45,832 nt of DNA from Lachnospiraceae bacterium (GTDB taxonomy: Bacteria; Bacillota; Clostridia; Lachnospirales; Lachnospiraceae), in NCBI GenBank assembly GCA_029338735.1, contig JAQYAY010000013.1:1-45832 (forward strand). The letters run 5' to 3'. Under the pieces are notes generated by a model. That model searched no databases. It worked only from the letters and a program-made list of their open reading frames with translations, and was not told the DNA's origin. Positions 18,279-27,610 of the stretch are shown here, piece by piece. Positions within the stretch are counted from its first letter, which is position 1, and each line of letters starts with the position of its first letter. Position numbers and translations under genes: made by a program.

Positions 18279-20491
18279 GTACACTATATATAGACAAAAA
18301 GAGCATATCACAGGCAGCCGCAAACGGGCTGCCTTTTTGCGGTACAGAAGAAGACACAGAACGCCGTAACGCAGTCGCATATTTACTGAGCACTGACGTG
18401 GCTGATGGAGCTAAATGGCATATCTATTCGGCTGATCGGGATTTCCTGACACTAGCTGATCAGGATATTGAGATTTTTTACGTATCATTTGACAGCGAAG
18501 GAAGCCATCTGACTGGAGTTACAGAGCCTGTCAGTGCAGAGCTTTGTGTCCTTTCTCATTTCATAGGAGAAAAGAGTGCTGAGAAAATTCTTGAGCAGGC
18601 CGGAAGCCCTGACAGGATTTCTGAAGTACCATTCTTTGGAACAGAGAAGATAATTGCTGCAAAGAAGGATGAGATAAAGCAGTATTATGACCGCCTTATG
18701 TCTATCGTTTCTCTGAGTGATCAGGAGAGAATAGAAAGACTAGCTGCTGACGGCCTGATAGAAGAAGCATCTCCTGAAGAGATGCAGGTGAGTATACCTG
18801 CTGAAACGGTGGATACATCTGCAGTAGCATTTTTTACTGACCTTAATGACACTGACAGGATAAAGACAATTGAAGAGCGCCTGAAAAACGGAGAAAAGGT
18901 CATTTTCTCGGACCTCAAGGCACTTCTTCATGAACTAGGCAAAGATGCTGGTTTTGATTTCGAGATCAGGAAAAATGACCCGACGATTCATGAAGAAAAA
19001 GACGGACAGCTGTCCATGTTTTCAGAACAGACGCAGTCTCATGAGAATAAGGTGGCAAAAGAGCTTTATGACCTTATCATGCAGACAGAAAAAAGGGCAT
19101 GGAATGAATCACTATCTGACGGGATATCATATGGACAGGCTCTTCATAAATATTTTGATGATGCAAAGATCGAGAGCTATATCATTGATCCACTGAATGA
19201 ATTCAAACCATCATCTGCAGCAGACGTCGCAAAGGCGCACGGGCAGTTTGCAAAAGCTCTTAAAGAGGACGGGCAGGAGAAGCTGTATACAGAGCTTGAA
19301 CTGCCGCTCATCTTTGTGCTGTATGATATGGAGAAGACCGGCATCTATATGGATGCAGAGCGTCTCAGGGATTATGGTACAGAGCTCGGAAAGCATATAG
19401 ATGAATTAGAGAAAAAGATATACGAAGAGGCCGGAGAAGAGTTCAATATCAATTCTCCGAAACAGCTCGGTGAGATCCTTTTTGACAAGCTCCATCTGCC
19501 AGCTGGCAAGAAGACAAAGACCGGCTATTCCACTTCGCAGAAGGTTCTTGATGAGCTGGCACCTGATTATCCTATAGTAGATGATGTGCTCTCATACAGG
19601 AAATATGCGAAGCTCAAGAGTACATATGCCGATGGTCTGTTCAACTGCGTATCACTTGATGGCAGAGTACATACCACCTACCAGCAGACCGTTACAGCCA
19701 CCGGCAGACTCTCAAGTACTGATCCGAATCTGCAGAACATCCCGATCAGGCTCGAGCTCGGCAAGCAGATCAGAAAGGTCTTTCTGCCTGCAGGAGATTC
19801 ACTGTATGTAGATGCAGACTATTCGCAGATTGAGCTCAGGGTGCTTGCCCATATGTCGGGAGATGAGAATCTGATCAGCGCATACAGGGCTGATAAGGAT
19901 ATACATACGGCTACAGCAGCAGCAGTATTTCATGTGCCGGCTGACCAAGTCACTCCGCTTATGAGACGTTCTGCAAAGGCAGTCAATTTCGGAATTGTAT
20001 ATGGAATCAGCTCATTCGGACTAGGGCAGAATCTGTCGATTTCGAGGCAGCAGGCCCAGCAGTATATCAATGACTATTTCAAGGCGTATCCGGGACTTCA
20101 CGATTTCCTGGATGGCCTTGTGGATTCGGCAAAGGCAAAAGGCTATGCCGAGACTATGTATGGCCGCAGGAGACCTGTTCCGGAGCTAAATGACTCAGCA
20201 TACATGAAGAGGCAGTTCGGAGAGAGGGTGGCTATGAATGCGCCTATTCAGGGAACAGCCGCCGATATCATAAAGATTGCAATGCTCAATGTCTATATCA
20301 GATTAAGAAAAGAAAGTCTGAAGTCGAAGCTTCTGCTGCAGGTTCATGATGAGCTCCTGATCGAAGCGCCTGAGAGTGAAAAGGAAGAGGCAGAGAAGAT
20401 ACTGAAGGAAGAGATGGAAAATGCAGCGGCCATTAAGGTACCGCTTGAAATAGATCTTGAAGAAGGAAAAGACTGGTATTCAGCACACTAA
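18275..20491 (+). CDS. polA: DNA polymerase I with vestigial nuclease domains
   Basis: Family A polymerase for gap filling in replication and repair. The polymerase domain (about 335-738) is complete: ATGRLSSTDPNLQNIP, motif A DADYSQIE with D515, motif B RRSAKAVNFGIVYG, and motif C QVHDELL with D692. The N-terminus is not. About 100 residues of a 5'-nuclease are missing. What remains keeps YSADRDFLTLAD (51-62) but jumps directly to GEKSAEKIL, omitting the usual GDPSDN-type metal site. The 3'-5' exonuclease region (about 165-335) has no recognisable DxE. At 738 residues it is well short of the usual 850-900. The start is fixed by an ATGA overlap with pepP. Confidence 0.93.
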   Translation: MSTLYIDKKSISQAAANGLPFCGTEEDTERRNAVAYLLSTDVADGAKWHIYSADRDFLTLADQDIEIFYVSFDSEGSHLTGVTEPVSAELCVLSHFIGEKSAEKILEQAGSPDRISEVPFFGTEKIIAAKKDEIKQYYDRLMSIVSLSDQERIERLAADGLIEEASPEEMQVSIPAETVDTSAVAFFTDLNDTDRIKTIEERLKNGEKVIFSDLKALLHELGKDAGFDFEIRKNDPTIHEEKDGQLSMFSEQTQSHENKVAKELYDLIMQTEKRAWNESLSDGISYGQALHKYFDDAKIESYIIDPLNEFKPSSAADVAKAHGQFAKALKEDGQEKLYTELELPLIFVLYDMEKTGIYMDAERLRDYGTELGKHIDELEKKIYEEAGEEFNINSPKQLGEILFDKLHLPAGKKTKTGYSTSQKVLDELAPDYPIVDDVLSYRKYAKLKSTYADGLFNCVSLDGRVHTTYQQTVTATGRLSSTDPNLQNIPIRLELGKQIRKVFLPAGDSLYVDADYSQIELRVLAHMSGDENLISAYRADKDIHTATAAAVFHVPADQVTPLMRRSAKAVNFGIVYGISSFGLGQNLSISRQQAQQYINDYFKAYPGLHDFLDGLVDSAKAKGYAETMYGRRRPVPELNDSAYMKRQFGERVAMNAPIQGTAADIIKIAMLNVYIRLRKESLKSKLLLQVHDELLIEAPESEKEEAEKILKEEMENAAAIKVPLEIDLEEGKDWYSAH

Positions 20492-20495
20492 ATAT

Positions 20496-22058
20496 ATGGA
20501 ACATAAAAAGCTTGCACCGGAGCGGAAGGCCGCCAGGAAAAACGGAGTTTTCAGAATGATAGCAGTACTTATCGCTATCAGTTTTGAAATCTTTCTCATA
20601 ACGAATCTATTCACAAGACTCAATGCGCATGCAGAGTGGATTAATGTATTGACGAGGGTTCTTGCCGTCATTCTTGTGATACTCATCTATAATGAGAACC
20701 GCAACTCTGCATTCAAGACTCCATGGATCATTCTGATCATGGCGGTCCCTATATTCGGAATCATTATGTATCTGCTTATAGGTCTCAATGCCCATACCTT
20801 TGAAATGAAAAAGCGATACAGGGAAATTGATGACAAACTGATGCCGATGCTTGACAGAAATGATGGACTCACAGAGAGCATCAGGGATCAGGATTCCGGA
20901 GCGGGAGCAATATGCTCATATCTCGAGAATCAGGCACATTTTCCACCATACCAGAACAGTAATGTCACCTATTTCGGGGATACCTGCGAAGCACTTGAGG
21001 CAATGCTTCGTGACCTGAGAAAAGCAGAGCATTTTATATTCATGGAATACTTTGCAATAGATGACAAGGAAGCCTGGCACCGTATCGAGGAGATACTTGT
21101 GGAAAAAGTAAATGCCGGCCTTGAAGTCAGGGTCTTCTATGATGATCTCGGCAGTATCGGATTTATCAATACAGCTTTTTCAAAAAAACTAAATTCACTC
21201 GGTATCAAATGCAGGGTTTTTAACCCATTTTTCCCAGGCCTTAACCGATTCCTGAACAATCGTGATCACCGCAAGGTGACTGTAGTAGATGGAAAAGTGG
21301 CATATACTGGCGGATACAATCTGGCCGACGAATATTTCAATATCGAGCGTCCGTACAGGGCATGGAAAGATTCCGGTATCAGGATCACAGGGTCAGCCGT
21401 TGATTCAATGACAGTTATTTTTCTTGAAAACTGGAATACGACCAAGAAGCATTTTGAGAAGGATAAGGTCTATGACAAATTCCTTGTAGCAGAAAAAGAT
21501 ACTTCGGCGCATGGCTTTGTAGTGCCATATGCAGACTCGCCGCTTGACGAACTGCAGGTCGGAGAAGATGTCTATATATCAATGCTTGATAAGGCAGATG
21601 ACTACGTGTATATCATGACACCATACCTGATTATTACAGATGAGCTGAAGTCTGCAATAACACTTGCTGCAATGAGAGGGGTTGATGTGAGGATCATCAC
21701 ACCAGGAGTGCCTGACAAGAAGATGGTCTACTCGATCACGAGGTCCTTCTATCATGATCTGTGTGTGAGGGGCGTGCGGATTTATGAGTGGAGGCCTGGC
21801 TTCATGCATGGCAAGCTCGTCGTATCAGATGATTCACTTGCTGTCTGCGGCACCATCAATTTTGATTACAGGAGTCTGTATCATCATTTCGAGAATGCAG
21901 TTTTCTTTGGATACTGTGATGCGGTAATAGATGCAAAGCATGATTTTGAAAAAACGATGGAAGAGTGTGAAGAGGTGACAATGGATTATAAGGCTGGACG
22001 AAAAGGCCTTATGAAACTGCCTCAGATGTTCCTGCGACTCTTTGCAGAATTGCTCTAA
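20496..22058 (+). CDS. cls: Cardiolipin synthase, phospholipase D type
   Basis: Condenses two phosphatidylglycerols into cardiolipin at the membrane. The product has two N-terminal membrane segments (first 80 or so residues) and two phospholipase D motifs: HRKVTVVDG with GGYN, and HGKLVVSD with GTINFDYRS. Length (520 residues) is typical of Firmicutes Cls. The start is uncertain: ATG 20496 lies just after the polA stop with a poor ribosome binding site, and a TTG at 20457 inside polA would add 13 residues. Confidence 0.92.
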   Translation: MEHKKLAPERKAARKNGVFRMIAVLIAISFEIFLITNLFTRLNAHAEWINVLTRVLAVILVILIYNENRNSAFKTPWIILIMAVPIFGIIMYLLIGLNAHTFEMKKRYREIDDKLMPMLDRNDGLTESIRDQDSGAGAICSYLENQAHFPPYQNSNVTYFGDTCEALEAMLRDLRKAEHFIFMEYFAIDDKEAWHRIEEILVEKVNAGLEVRVFYDDLGSIGFINTAFSKKLNSLGIKCRVFNPFFPGLNRFLNNRDHRKVTVVDGKVAYTGGYNLADEYFNIERPYRAWKDSGIRITGSAVDSMTVIFLENWNTTKKHFEKDKVYDKFLVAEKDTSAHGFVVPYADSPLDELQVGEDVYISMLDKADDYVYIMTPYLIITDELKSAITLAAMRGVDVRIITPGVPDKKMVYSITRSFYHDLCVRGVRIYEWRPGFMHGKLVVSDDSLAVCGTINFDYRSLYHHFENAVFFGYCDAVIDAKHDFEKTMEECEEVTMDYKAGRKGLMKLPQMFLRLFAELL

Positions 22059-22069
22059 AGTGCTATACT
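22042..22069 (+). promoter_or_regulatory. Promoter candidate for the coaE fusion gene
   Basis: TTGCAG (22042-22047), a 16-base spacer and TATACT (22064-22069), with TGC just before the -10 box giving an extended -10. It overlaps the end of cls. Confidence 0.5.
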
Positions 22070-22091
22070 GATAGGGATTGTGAGGGCTATT

Positions 22092-24983
22092 ATGTATTTT
22101 ATCGGAATTACCGGCGGAGTTGGTGCCGGCAAGAGTGAAGTGCTCAGCTTCCTTCAGAAAAATTATAACGCAGAGGTACTGCACTCGGATGATCTGGCCA
22201 GACAGCTGGAGACTCCGGGGCATGCCTGCTACGATATCATAAGAGAAGAATTTCATGATGATGACATCTGGGGTCTGGATGATGCATCACATCCTGGCAA
22301 GCCGCGTATAGAGTGGAAGAAGCTTGCTGATCTCATCTACAGCGATGATGCGAAGAGACAGAAGCTCGACGGGATAGTTCATCCGGCTGTCAAGGAAGAG
22401 ATCATGAAGCGTGTGGAGACAGCCAGAAAGGCTGGCAATGTGGATGTGTTTTTCCTTGAGGCAGCCCTTCTGCTTGAAGAGGGATATGATGAGATCTGTG
22501 ATGAGATCTGGTATATCTATGCTTCGAAGGAGGTCAGGAGGGACCGCCTGAAGAAGTCAAGGGGCTATTCAGATGAGAAGATTGATTCCATCCTGAAGGC
22601 ACAGCTGTCTGATGAGGAGTTCCGTCACAGATGTCAGGTCACTATCGACAATTCATACGGACTCGAGAGAGGTTTTCCAGATGTGAAAAAGGAGATGGAC
22701 CGTCTCCTTGGAAATAATGGAGAGAACAGGATGATTGAGGTGAGCGAAGAGCAGAAAGCTGGTATTTCCGTTCCTGAAGGCAGTGAGCTGGTATACAGCC
22801 TCGATATTGGTACCCGTAATGTAGTTGGTACTGTTGGGTACCAGGATGGCGAGGACAGCTTCAGGGTTGTTGCAATGTCGAGCAGGGAGCACAAGAATCG
22901 TGCGATGCTCGACGGACAGATCCATGATATTGGAATGGTAGCCGATATCGTAAGGAAGGTCACTGATGACCTGAACGAGCAGCTCGGTTTCAGGCTTCAT
23001 GAAGTATGTATCGCAGCCGCTGGACGTGTACTCCGTACAGTTACGACCAGGGTTGAGATGGATTTCGATGAGGAGACTGTTGTCACCGGTGATGATATCA
23101 ATACCCTTGATCTGATGGGAGTAGATCAGGCCCAGCGTGATATCAATCTCGATGGCGGTCCGTACAGATTCTACTGTGTCGGTTATTCGACGATGAAGTA
23201 TTATCTGAATGGTGAGCTCTTTACGAATCTCGAGGGACATAAGGCGACAAAGATCGAGGAAGTGATCATTGTTACTTTCCTGCCTGAGGATGTAGTAGAC
23301 GGTCTGTATTCGGCAGTTGAGAGAGCAGGACTTTCTGTCATGAATATGACTCTCGAGCCTATTGCCGCTATTTCTGTTGCAATCCCCAGGAATTTCAGGA
23401 TGCTCAATATCGCCCTTATCGATGTCGGAGCCGGTACATCCGATATCTGTATCACAAGGGATGGCAGCATCATTGCGTATGGCATGATCCCATATGCTGG
23501 CGATGAGCTGACAGAGGTACTCGTTCAGGCGTTTCTTGTTGATTTCGATACAGCGGAGCAGATCAAGAAGGATTCTACGGAGAAGGAAGAGGTCACCTAT
23601 GATGATATCATGGGTATCTCACATACAATCTCTGCCAAAGAGGTATGGAAGCTGACAGATCCTGTGATGGCAAAGATCACAGATGCTGTCGGAGAGAAGA
23701 TCATAGAACTGAATGGTGACAAGCCTGTGGCTGCAGCCTTTGTAGTAGGTGGTGGCGGTAAGGTTCACGGCTTCTGTGACCATCTGTCGAGAAAGCTCGG
23801 TATCGTATCTGAGCGTGTGGCTCTCCGTGGCGAAGAGGTCATGAAGAATATAACCTTCCCTGAGGGAGTGAAGAAGGATTCTCTGTTTGTCACACCTATT
23901 GGAATCTGCCTGAACTACTATGAACAGAAGAATAATTTCATCATGATCCATTTCAATGGAGAGATGATGAAGCTTTATGATAACGGCCATCTGAAAATCG
24001 TAGATGCTGCAATGCAGAGCGGCATGGATACAGCAGAACTGTTCCCTAAGAGAGGGAAAGAAATCCACTTCCTGGTAAATGGAGAGGAGCGGATGATAAG
24101 AGGCCGTGAGGGCGAGTCTGCAAGAGTCATGATGAATGGTCATGAGGCTTCCCTTAATACAGTCCTGATCCCGAATGCGACAGTTACTATCACCGGTTCT
24201 ACAGCTGGTGAGGAGGGTTCACTTCGTATTGAGAATCTCGACGAATTCACGAAAGCATTTGTATCGTTCAATGTAAACGGAACAAAGGTCAGATGTCCTG
24301 AATTTGTTGAAGTCAATGGTCAGCTCCGTCCGGGCAGCTATGAGATAAAAGACGGTGATGACATCGAGACGAGAAGCTATTACACTGTGGGCCAGCTCGC
24401 TGAGTTCATGGATGTGGAGCCTGATCCGGATCACCAGATCCTCGTCAATAATAATGTGGCTGATCTGAATACACTGATATATGAGAATTTCTCAATAGAG
24501 TGGACACTGACAGGAAATGGTTATACGAAGCCGGAGGAGGATACAGGGGATAGGGAAGAGGATATAGAGAATACTCCCGAGGAAGAGAAAGATACTGATG
24601 AAGTAACTGAATCTGAACCGACAGAGGACAGCAGTACAGATGATGGCGATGTTACTGGGGATGAAAAGTCTGAGCAGTCTGCTGCTACTGAGAGAACCAA
24701 CTCACCGGATATTCCTGCAACGCCTCTTACAGAGGAGGCTGCGGCTGATATTCCGAAGAAGGCCGGCAATGAGATCCATGTCAGGTTCAACGGTGAAGAT
24801 GTGACCTTAAGCGGCCATCTGGATTATATTTTTGCAGACGTCCTCGCAAAGGTGAATTTCGATGTGAATCAGGCAAACGGCCGTCTTGCCCTGACGAAGA
24901 AGAACGGAGCAAAGTGCGGCTATGCAGATCCAATCACCGATGGTGATGATCTGGTTGTGGAGTTTGTGGACCGAGAGCTCTGA
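22092..24983 (+). CDS. coaE: Dephospho-CoA kinase fused to an FtsA-like actin-fold protein
   Basis: A 963-residue frame with two unrelated parts. Residues 1 to about 212 are a full dephospho-CoA kinase, the last step of CoA synthesis: P-loop GGVGAGKS (8-15), HSDDLARQL, DGIVHPAV and FLEAALL. From about 234 comes an FtsA/PilM-like actin fold: phosphate-1 LDIGTRNV (D238), an SHS2-like insert, phosphate-2 IDVGAGTSD (D444) and VVGGGGKVHGF (about 551-561). Then follow several small repeated beta-rich modules, an acidic Thr/Ser/Glu linker (about 815-890) and a final module starting IHVRFNGED. I chose ATG 22092, preceded by GTGAGGG, over GTG 22080. No stop or frameshift separates the parts. The second role is unknown; a division or shape function is only suggested by the family. 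Confidence 0.88.
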   Translation: MYFIGITGGVGAGKSEVLSFLQKNYNAEVLHSDDLARQLETPGHACYDIIREEFHDDDIWGLDDASHPGKPRIEWKKLADLIYSDDAKRQKLDGIVHPAVKEEIMKRVETARKAGNVDVFFLEAALLLEEGYDEICDEIWYIYASKEVRRDRLKKSRGYSDEKIDSILKAQLSDEEFRHRCQVTIDNSYGLERGFPDVKKEMDRLLGNNGENRMIEVSEEQKAGISVPEGSELVYSLDIGTRNVVGTVGYQDGEDSFRVVAMSSREHKNRAMLDGQIHDIGMVADIVRKVTDDLNEQLGFRLHEVCIAAAGRVLRTVTTRVEMDFDEETVVTGDDINTLDLMGVDQAQRDINLDGGPYRFYCVGYSTMKYYLNGELFTNLEGHKATKIEEVIIVTFLPEDVVDGLYSAVERAGLSVMNMTLEPIAAISVAIPRNFRMLNIALIDVGAGTSDICITRDGSIIAYGMIPYAGDELTEVLVQAFLVDFDTAEQIKKDSTEKEEVTYDDIMGISHTISAKEVWKLTDPVMAKITDAVGEKIIELNGDKPVAAAFVVGGGGKVHGFCDHLSRKLGIVSERVALRGEEVMKNITFPEGVKKDSLFVTPIGICLNYYEQKNNFIMIHFNGEMMKLYDNGHLKIVDAAMQSGMDTAELFPKRGKEIHFLVNGEERMIRGREGESARVMMNGHEASLNTVLIPNATVTITGSTAGEEGSLRIENLDEFTKAFVSFNVNGTKVRCPEFVEVNGQLRPGSYEIKDGDDIETRSYYTVGQLAEFMDVEPDPDHQILVNNNVADLNTLIYENFSIEWTLTGNGYTKPEEDTGDREEDIENTPEEEKDTDEVTESEPTEDSSTDDGDVTGDEKSEQSAATERTNSPDIPATPLTEEAAADIPKKAGNEIHVRFNGEDVTLSGHLDYIFADVLAKVNFDVNQANGRLALTKKNGAKCGYADPITDGDDLVVEFVDREL
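22719..22733 (+). promoter_or_regulatory. Internal ribosome binding site and ATG at the CoaE/FtsA-like junction
   Basis: GGAGAG (22719-22724) lies six bases before an in-frame ATG (22731), exactly where the kinase ends and the actin-fold half begins. This looks like the original start of a separate gene. The actin-fold protein may still be made alone as well as in the fusion. Confidence 0.5.
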
Positions 24984-25017
24984 GGCCAAGACGAGTGTAA
25001 CTTCATTGGAGGATAAC

Positions 25018-25821
25018 ATGGAAATGTTTTCAATTGCCAGCGGCAGCAGCGGCAACTGTATCTGCGCAGGCAATGATAATGATCATGTGCTGATAGACTG
25101 CGGCATATCAGGGAAGAAGACAGAGACCGGACTCAATAAATACGATCTCACTACTCCTGACTGTTCGGGCATTCTGATCACACATGAGCATATAGATCAT
25201 ATAGCTGGTCTTGGTGTCATAATGCGCAGGTACGGACTGCCGGTCTATGCGACGCATGGCACTATAAAGGCAATTCTTAAGGACAGGCGTGTCGGAAAGG
25301 TTGACGAATCACTTTTCAATGTGATAAAACCAGACGAGGAATTCCAGATAGGGACACTTGATGTGAAGCCAATCCATATCTCGCATGATGCGGCTGACCC
25401 TGTAGGATATATTTTAAAAGATGATGACAGCGGCAAAAAGGTCGGTGTGGTGACAGATCTGGGTACCTATGATGATTATACGGTTGACAATCTGCAGGGT
25501 CTTTCAGCAGTACTGCTTGAGGCCAATCATGACGAGAATATGCTCACCTGCGGACCGTATCCGTATCCTCTGAAGCGCCGTATCAGAAGTGACTACGGTC
25601 ATCTGTCGAATTCACTGTCGGGACAGCTGCTGGGTCATATTCTTAATGACCATATGGAGCATGTCTATCTCGGACATCTGTCCGCAGAGAATAATTATGC
25701 ACCGCTTGCGGTAGAAACGGTGAATCAGGAGATCACAGATGGAGATAATCCTTACAAAGCGAAGGATTTCAACATAACAGTAGCATCACGGCACGAAGTG
25801 TCGGAAAAAGTAGTAGTTTAA
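25018..25821 (+). CDS. YycJ/WalJ-like metallo-beta-lactamase hydrolase
   Basis: Small metallo-beta-lactamase fold protein of 267 residues, in the family reported as a DNA exonuclease linked to the WalK/WalR regulon or to mismatch repair in other Firmicutes. It begins MEMFSIASGSSGNC, has H56EHIDH, and ends with the GHLSAENN histidine region. GGAGG lies five bases before ATG 25018; a longer frame from 24922 overlaps the previous gene and is not needed. No walRK genes are near, so the link here is only by family. Confidence 0.88.
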   Translation: MEMFSIASGSSGNCICAGNDNDHVLIDCGISGKKTETGLNKYDLTTPDCSGILITHEHIDHIAGLGVIMRRYGLPVYATHGTIKAILKDRRVGKVDESLFNVIKPDEEFQIGTLDVKPIHISHDAADPVGYILKDDDSGKKVGVVTDLGTYDDYTVDNLQGLSAVLLEANHDENMLTCGPYPYPLKRRIRSDYGHLSNSLSGQLLGHILNDHMEHVYLGHLSAENNYAPLAVETVNQEITDGDNPYKAKDFNITVASRHEVSEKVVV

Positions 25822-25831
25822 GGAGAAAACT

Positions 25832-26113
25832 ATGGAATCAAAAAACAGAACCATCATCAGCGTAGTAGGAAAGGATGCAGTCGGAATCATTGCAAAGGTC
25901 TGCACCTATCTCTCAGAACACAAGGCCAATGTGCTTGACATCTCTCAGACTATCCTCGATGGATTTTTTACGATGATGATGATCGTTGACACGAGCTCTG
26001 CTGATCAGTCTTTCGGCGATATCCAGAAGGGTCTTGCTGATATTGGAAAAGATATCGGTGTTGATGTCAGATGTCAGAAAGAAGAAATCTTTGAAATGAT
26101 GCATCGTATCTGA
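25832..26113 (+). CDS. ACT-domain protein (UPF0237)
   Basis: A 93-residue protein made of one ACT-type ligand-binding domain: SVVGKDAVGIIAKVCTYLSEH, then DISQTILDGFFTMMMIVD. Such domains usually bind amino acids and act as sensors. It is 10 bases after the hydrolase, with AAGGAGA upstream, and directly precedes the UPF0210 gene, a pairing found widely in Firmicutes. The ligand is unknown. Confidence 0.9.
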   Translation: MESKNRTIISVVGKDAVGIIAKVCTYLSEHKANVLDISQTILDGFFTMMMIVDTSSADQSFGDIQKGLADIGKDIGVDVRCQKEEIFEMMHRI

Positions 26114-26160
26114 TGATTGTGACATTTCAGGTTTTGTAAATAAATAGTTGGTGAATATAA

Positions 26161-27525
26161 ATGATTAATATTTTAGAAGTCGAAGAGACCAACCGCATGG
26201 TCTCTGATGAGAACCTTGACGTCCGTACCATTACCATTGGTATCAGCCTGTTTGACTGCATGGACAGCAATCTGGACAAGCTGAATGAGAATATCTACAA
26301 CAAGATCACTACAGTAGCAAAGGATCTTGTAGCAACCGGTGAAAAGATCGAAAAAGAATTCGGAATTCCTATAGTACATAAGAGAATATCTGTTACACCT
26401 ATTGCAATGATTGGTGCTGCTGCCTGCCACAGCCCTAAGGACTATGTATCAATTGCAAAGACTCTCGATAAGGCAGCGAAAAAGGTCGGAGTCAATTTCC
26501 TCGGTGGATATTCTGCAATCGTGAGCAAGGGTATGACTACTCAGGACAGATATCTGATAGAGTCAATCCCGGAAGCACTTTCTAGTACTGAGTTTGTATG
26601 CTCTTCGATAAATGTAGGATCAACGAAGACAGGAATCAATATGGATGCTGTCCGTCTCTTAGGACAGGTGGTAAAGGATACAGCTCTTGCGACAAAGGAT
26701 GAGGAGTCCATTGGCTGTGCCAAGCTTGTGGTATTCTGTAACGCACCGGATGATAATCCGTTCATGGCAGGCGCTTTCCATGGTGTATCTGAAGCTGATG
26801 CGATTATTAATGTCGGTGTATCAGGACCTGGTGTTGTAAAGACTGCACTTAGTCAGGTAAGAGGCGAGTCATTCGAAGTCCTCTGTGAGACTATCAAGAA
26901 GACTGCGTTCAAGATCACGCGTGTAGGTCAGGCCGTTGCAAAAGAGGCCAGCAGAATGCTTCATATTCCGTTCGGAATCATTGATCTGTCTCTTGCACCG
27001 ACACCTGCAATCGGAGATTCTGTTGCCGATATCCTTGAGGAAATCGGTCTTGAAAAAGCCGGAGCTCCGGGAACTACTGCCGCACTTGCTCTCCTTAATG
27101 ATCAGGTGAAAAAGGGCGGTATCATGGCATCATCATATGTCGGTGGACTCTCAGGAGCATTCATTCCTGTATCAGAGGATCAGGGTATGATCGACTCTGT
27201 AGAGGCGGGAGCTCTTACCATTGAGAAGCTCGAGGCCATGACCTGTGTCTGCTCTGTAGGACTCGATATGATAGCTATTCCTGGTGATACAAAGGCTACT
27301 ACAATTTCAGGAATCATTGCCGATGAGATGGCAATCGGAATGGTCAATCAGAAGACCACAGCAGTCCGTCTGATTCCTGTAATAGGCAAGGGCACTGGTG
27401 ACACAGTCCAGTTCGGAGGTCTCCTTGGTTATGCTCCGATAATGCCAGTCAACCAGTTCGACTGCCAGGACTTCGTCAACCGCAAGGGCCGCATCCCGGC
27501 ACCAATCCACTCATTCAAGAACTGA
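26161..27525 (+). CDS. UPF0210 / DUF711 family protein
   Basis: A 454-residue conserved protein of unknown function, related in fold to glycyl-radical enzymes of the pyruvate formate-lyase group but without an evident glycyl-radical motif. Recognisable segments include [20 protein letters not shown] at the start, [19 protein letters not shown], and [12 protein letters not shown]-like [11 protein letters not shown] near the end. It is always a likely partner of the ACT protein just upstream. The ribosome binding site is weak. Two hairpins follow. Confidence 0.88.
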   Translation: MINILEVEETNRMVSDENLDVRTITIGISLFDCMDSNLDKLNENIYNKITTVAKDLVATGEKIEKEFGIPIVHKRISVTPIAMIGAAACHSPKDYVSIAKTLDKAAKKVGVNFLGGYSAIVSKGMTTQDRYLIESIPEALSSTEFVCSSINVGSTKTGINMDAVRLLGQVVKDTALATKDEESIGCAKLVVFCNAPDDNPFMAGAFHGVSEADAIINVGVSGPGVVKTALSQVRGESFEVLCETIKKTAFKITRVGQAVAKEASRMLHIPFGIIDLSLAPTPAIGDSVADILEEIGLEKAGAPGTTAALALLNDQVKKGGIMASSYVGGLSGAFIPVSEDQGMIDSVEAGALTIEKLEAMTCVCSVGLDMIAIPGDTKATTISGIIADEMAIGMVNQKTTAVRLIPVIGKGTGDTVQFGGLLGYAPIMPVNQFDCQDFVNRKGRIPAPIHSFKN

Positions 27526-27527
27526 CC

Positions 27528-27556
27528 AGACAGGGGGACGGTTCTCCTGTCTTTTT
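27528..27556 (+). terminator. Terminator carrying a repeated GGGACGGTTCT loop (copy 1)
   Basis: AGACAGG (27528-27534) pairs with CCTGTCT (27546-27552), followed by a T-tract. The loop and 3' arm are almost identical to those of the terminator at 35606-35633, so this is one of a dispersed pair. Confidence 0.75.
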
Positions 27557-27574
27557 ATCTGAAAATTTTTATAT

Positions 27575-27608
27575 AAAAGCCGCCTGAACATAGATACAGG
27601 CGGCTTTT
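27575..27608. terminator. Bidirectional terminator between UPF0210 and the HAD gene
   Basis: A 12-bp perfect stem (27575-27586 with 27597-27608) begins with AAAA and ends with TTTT, so it works on both strands. It separates two convergent genes. Confidence 0.88.
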
Positions 27609-27610
27609 CT

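Noticed and set aside
18275-18300. Short PolA explained by a wrongly placed start codon
   Set aside because: An upstream extension would run through the end of pepP, the ATGA overlap is typical of this operon, and the missing nuclease segments are internal rather than only N-terminal.
22653-23240. Long minus-strand open frame of 195 codons inside the coaE fusion gene
   Set aside because: It is a shadow of the plus-strand gene, with no ribosome binding site and no recognisable domain. Similar antisense frames occur under pgk, ftsI, lgt and others.
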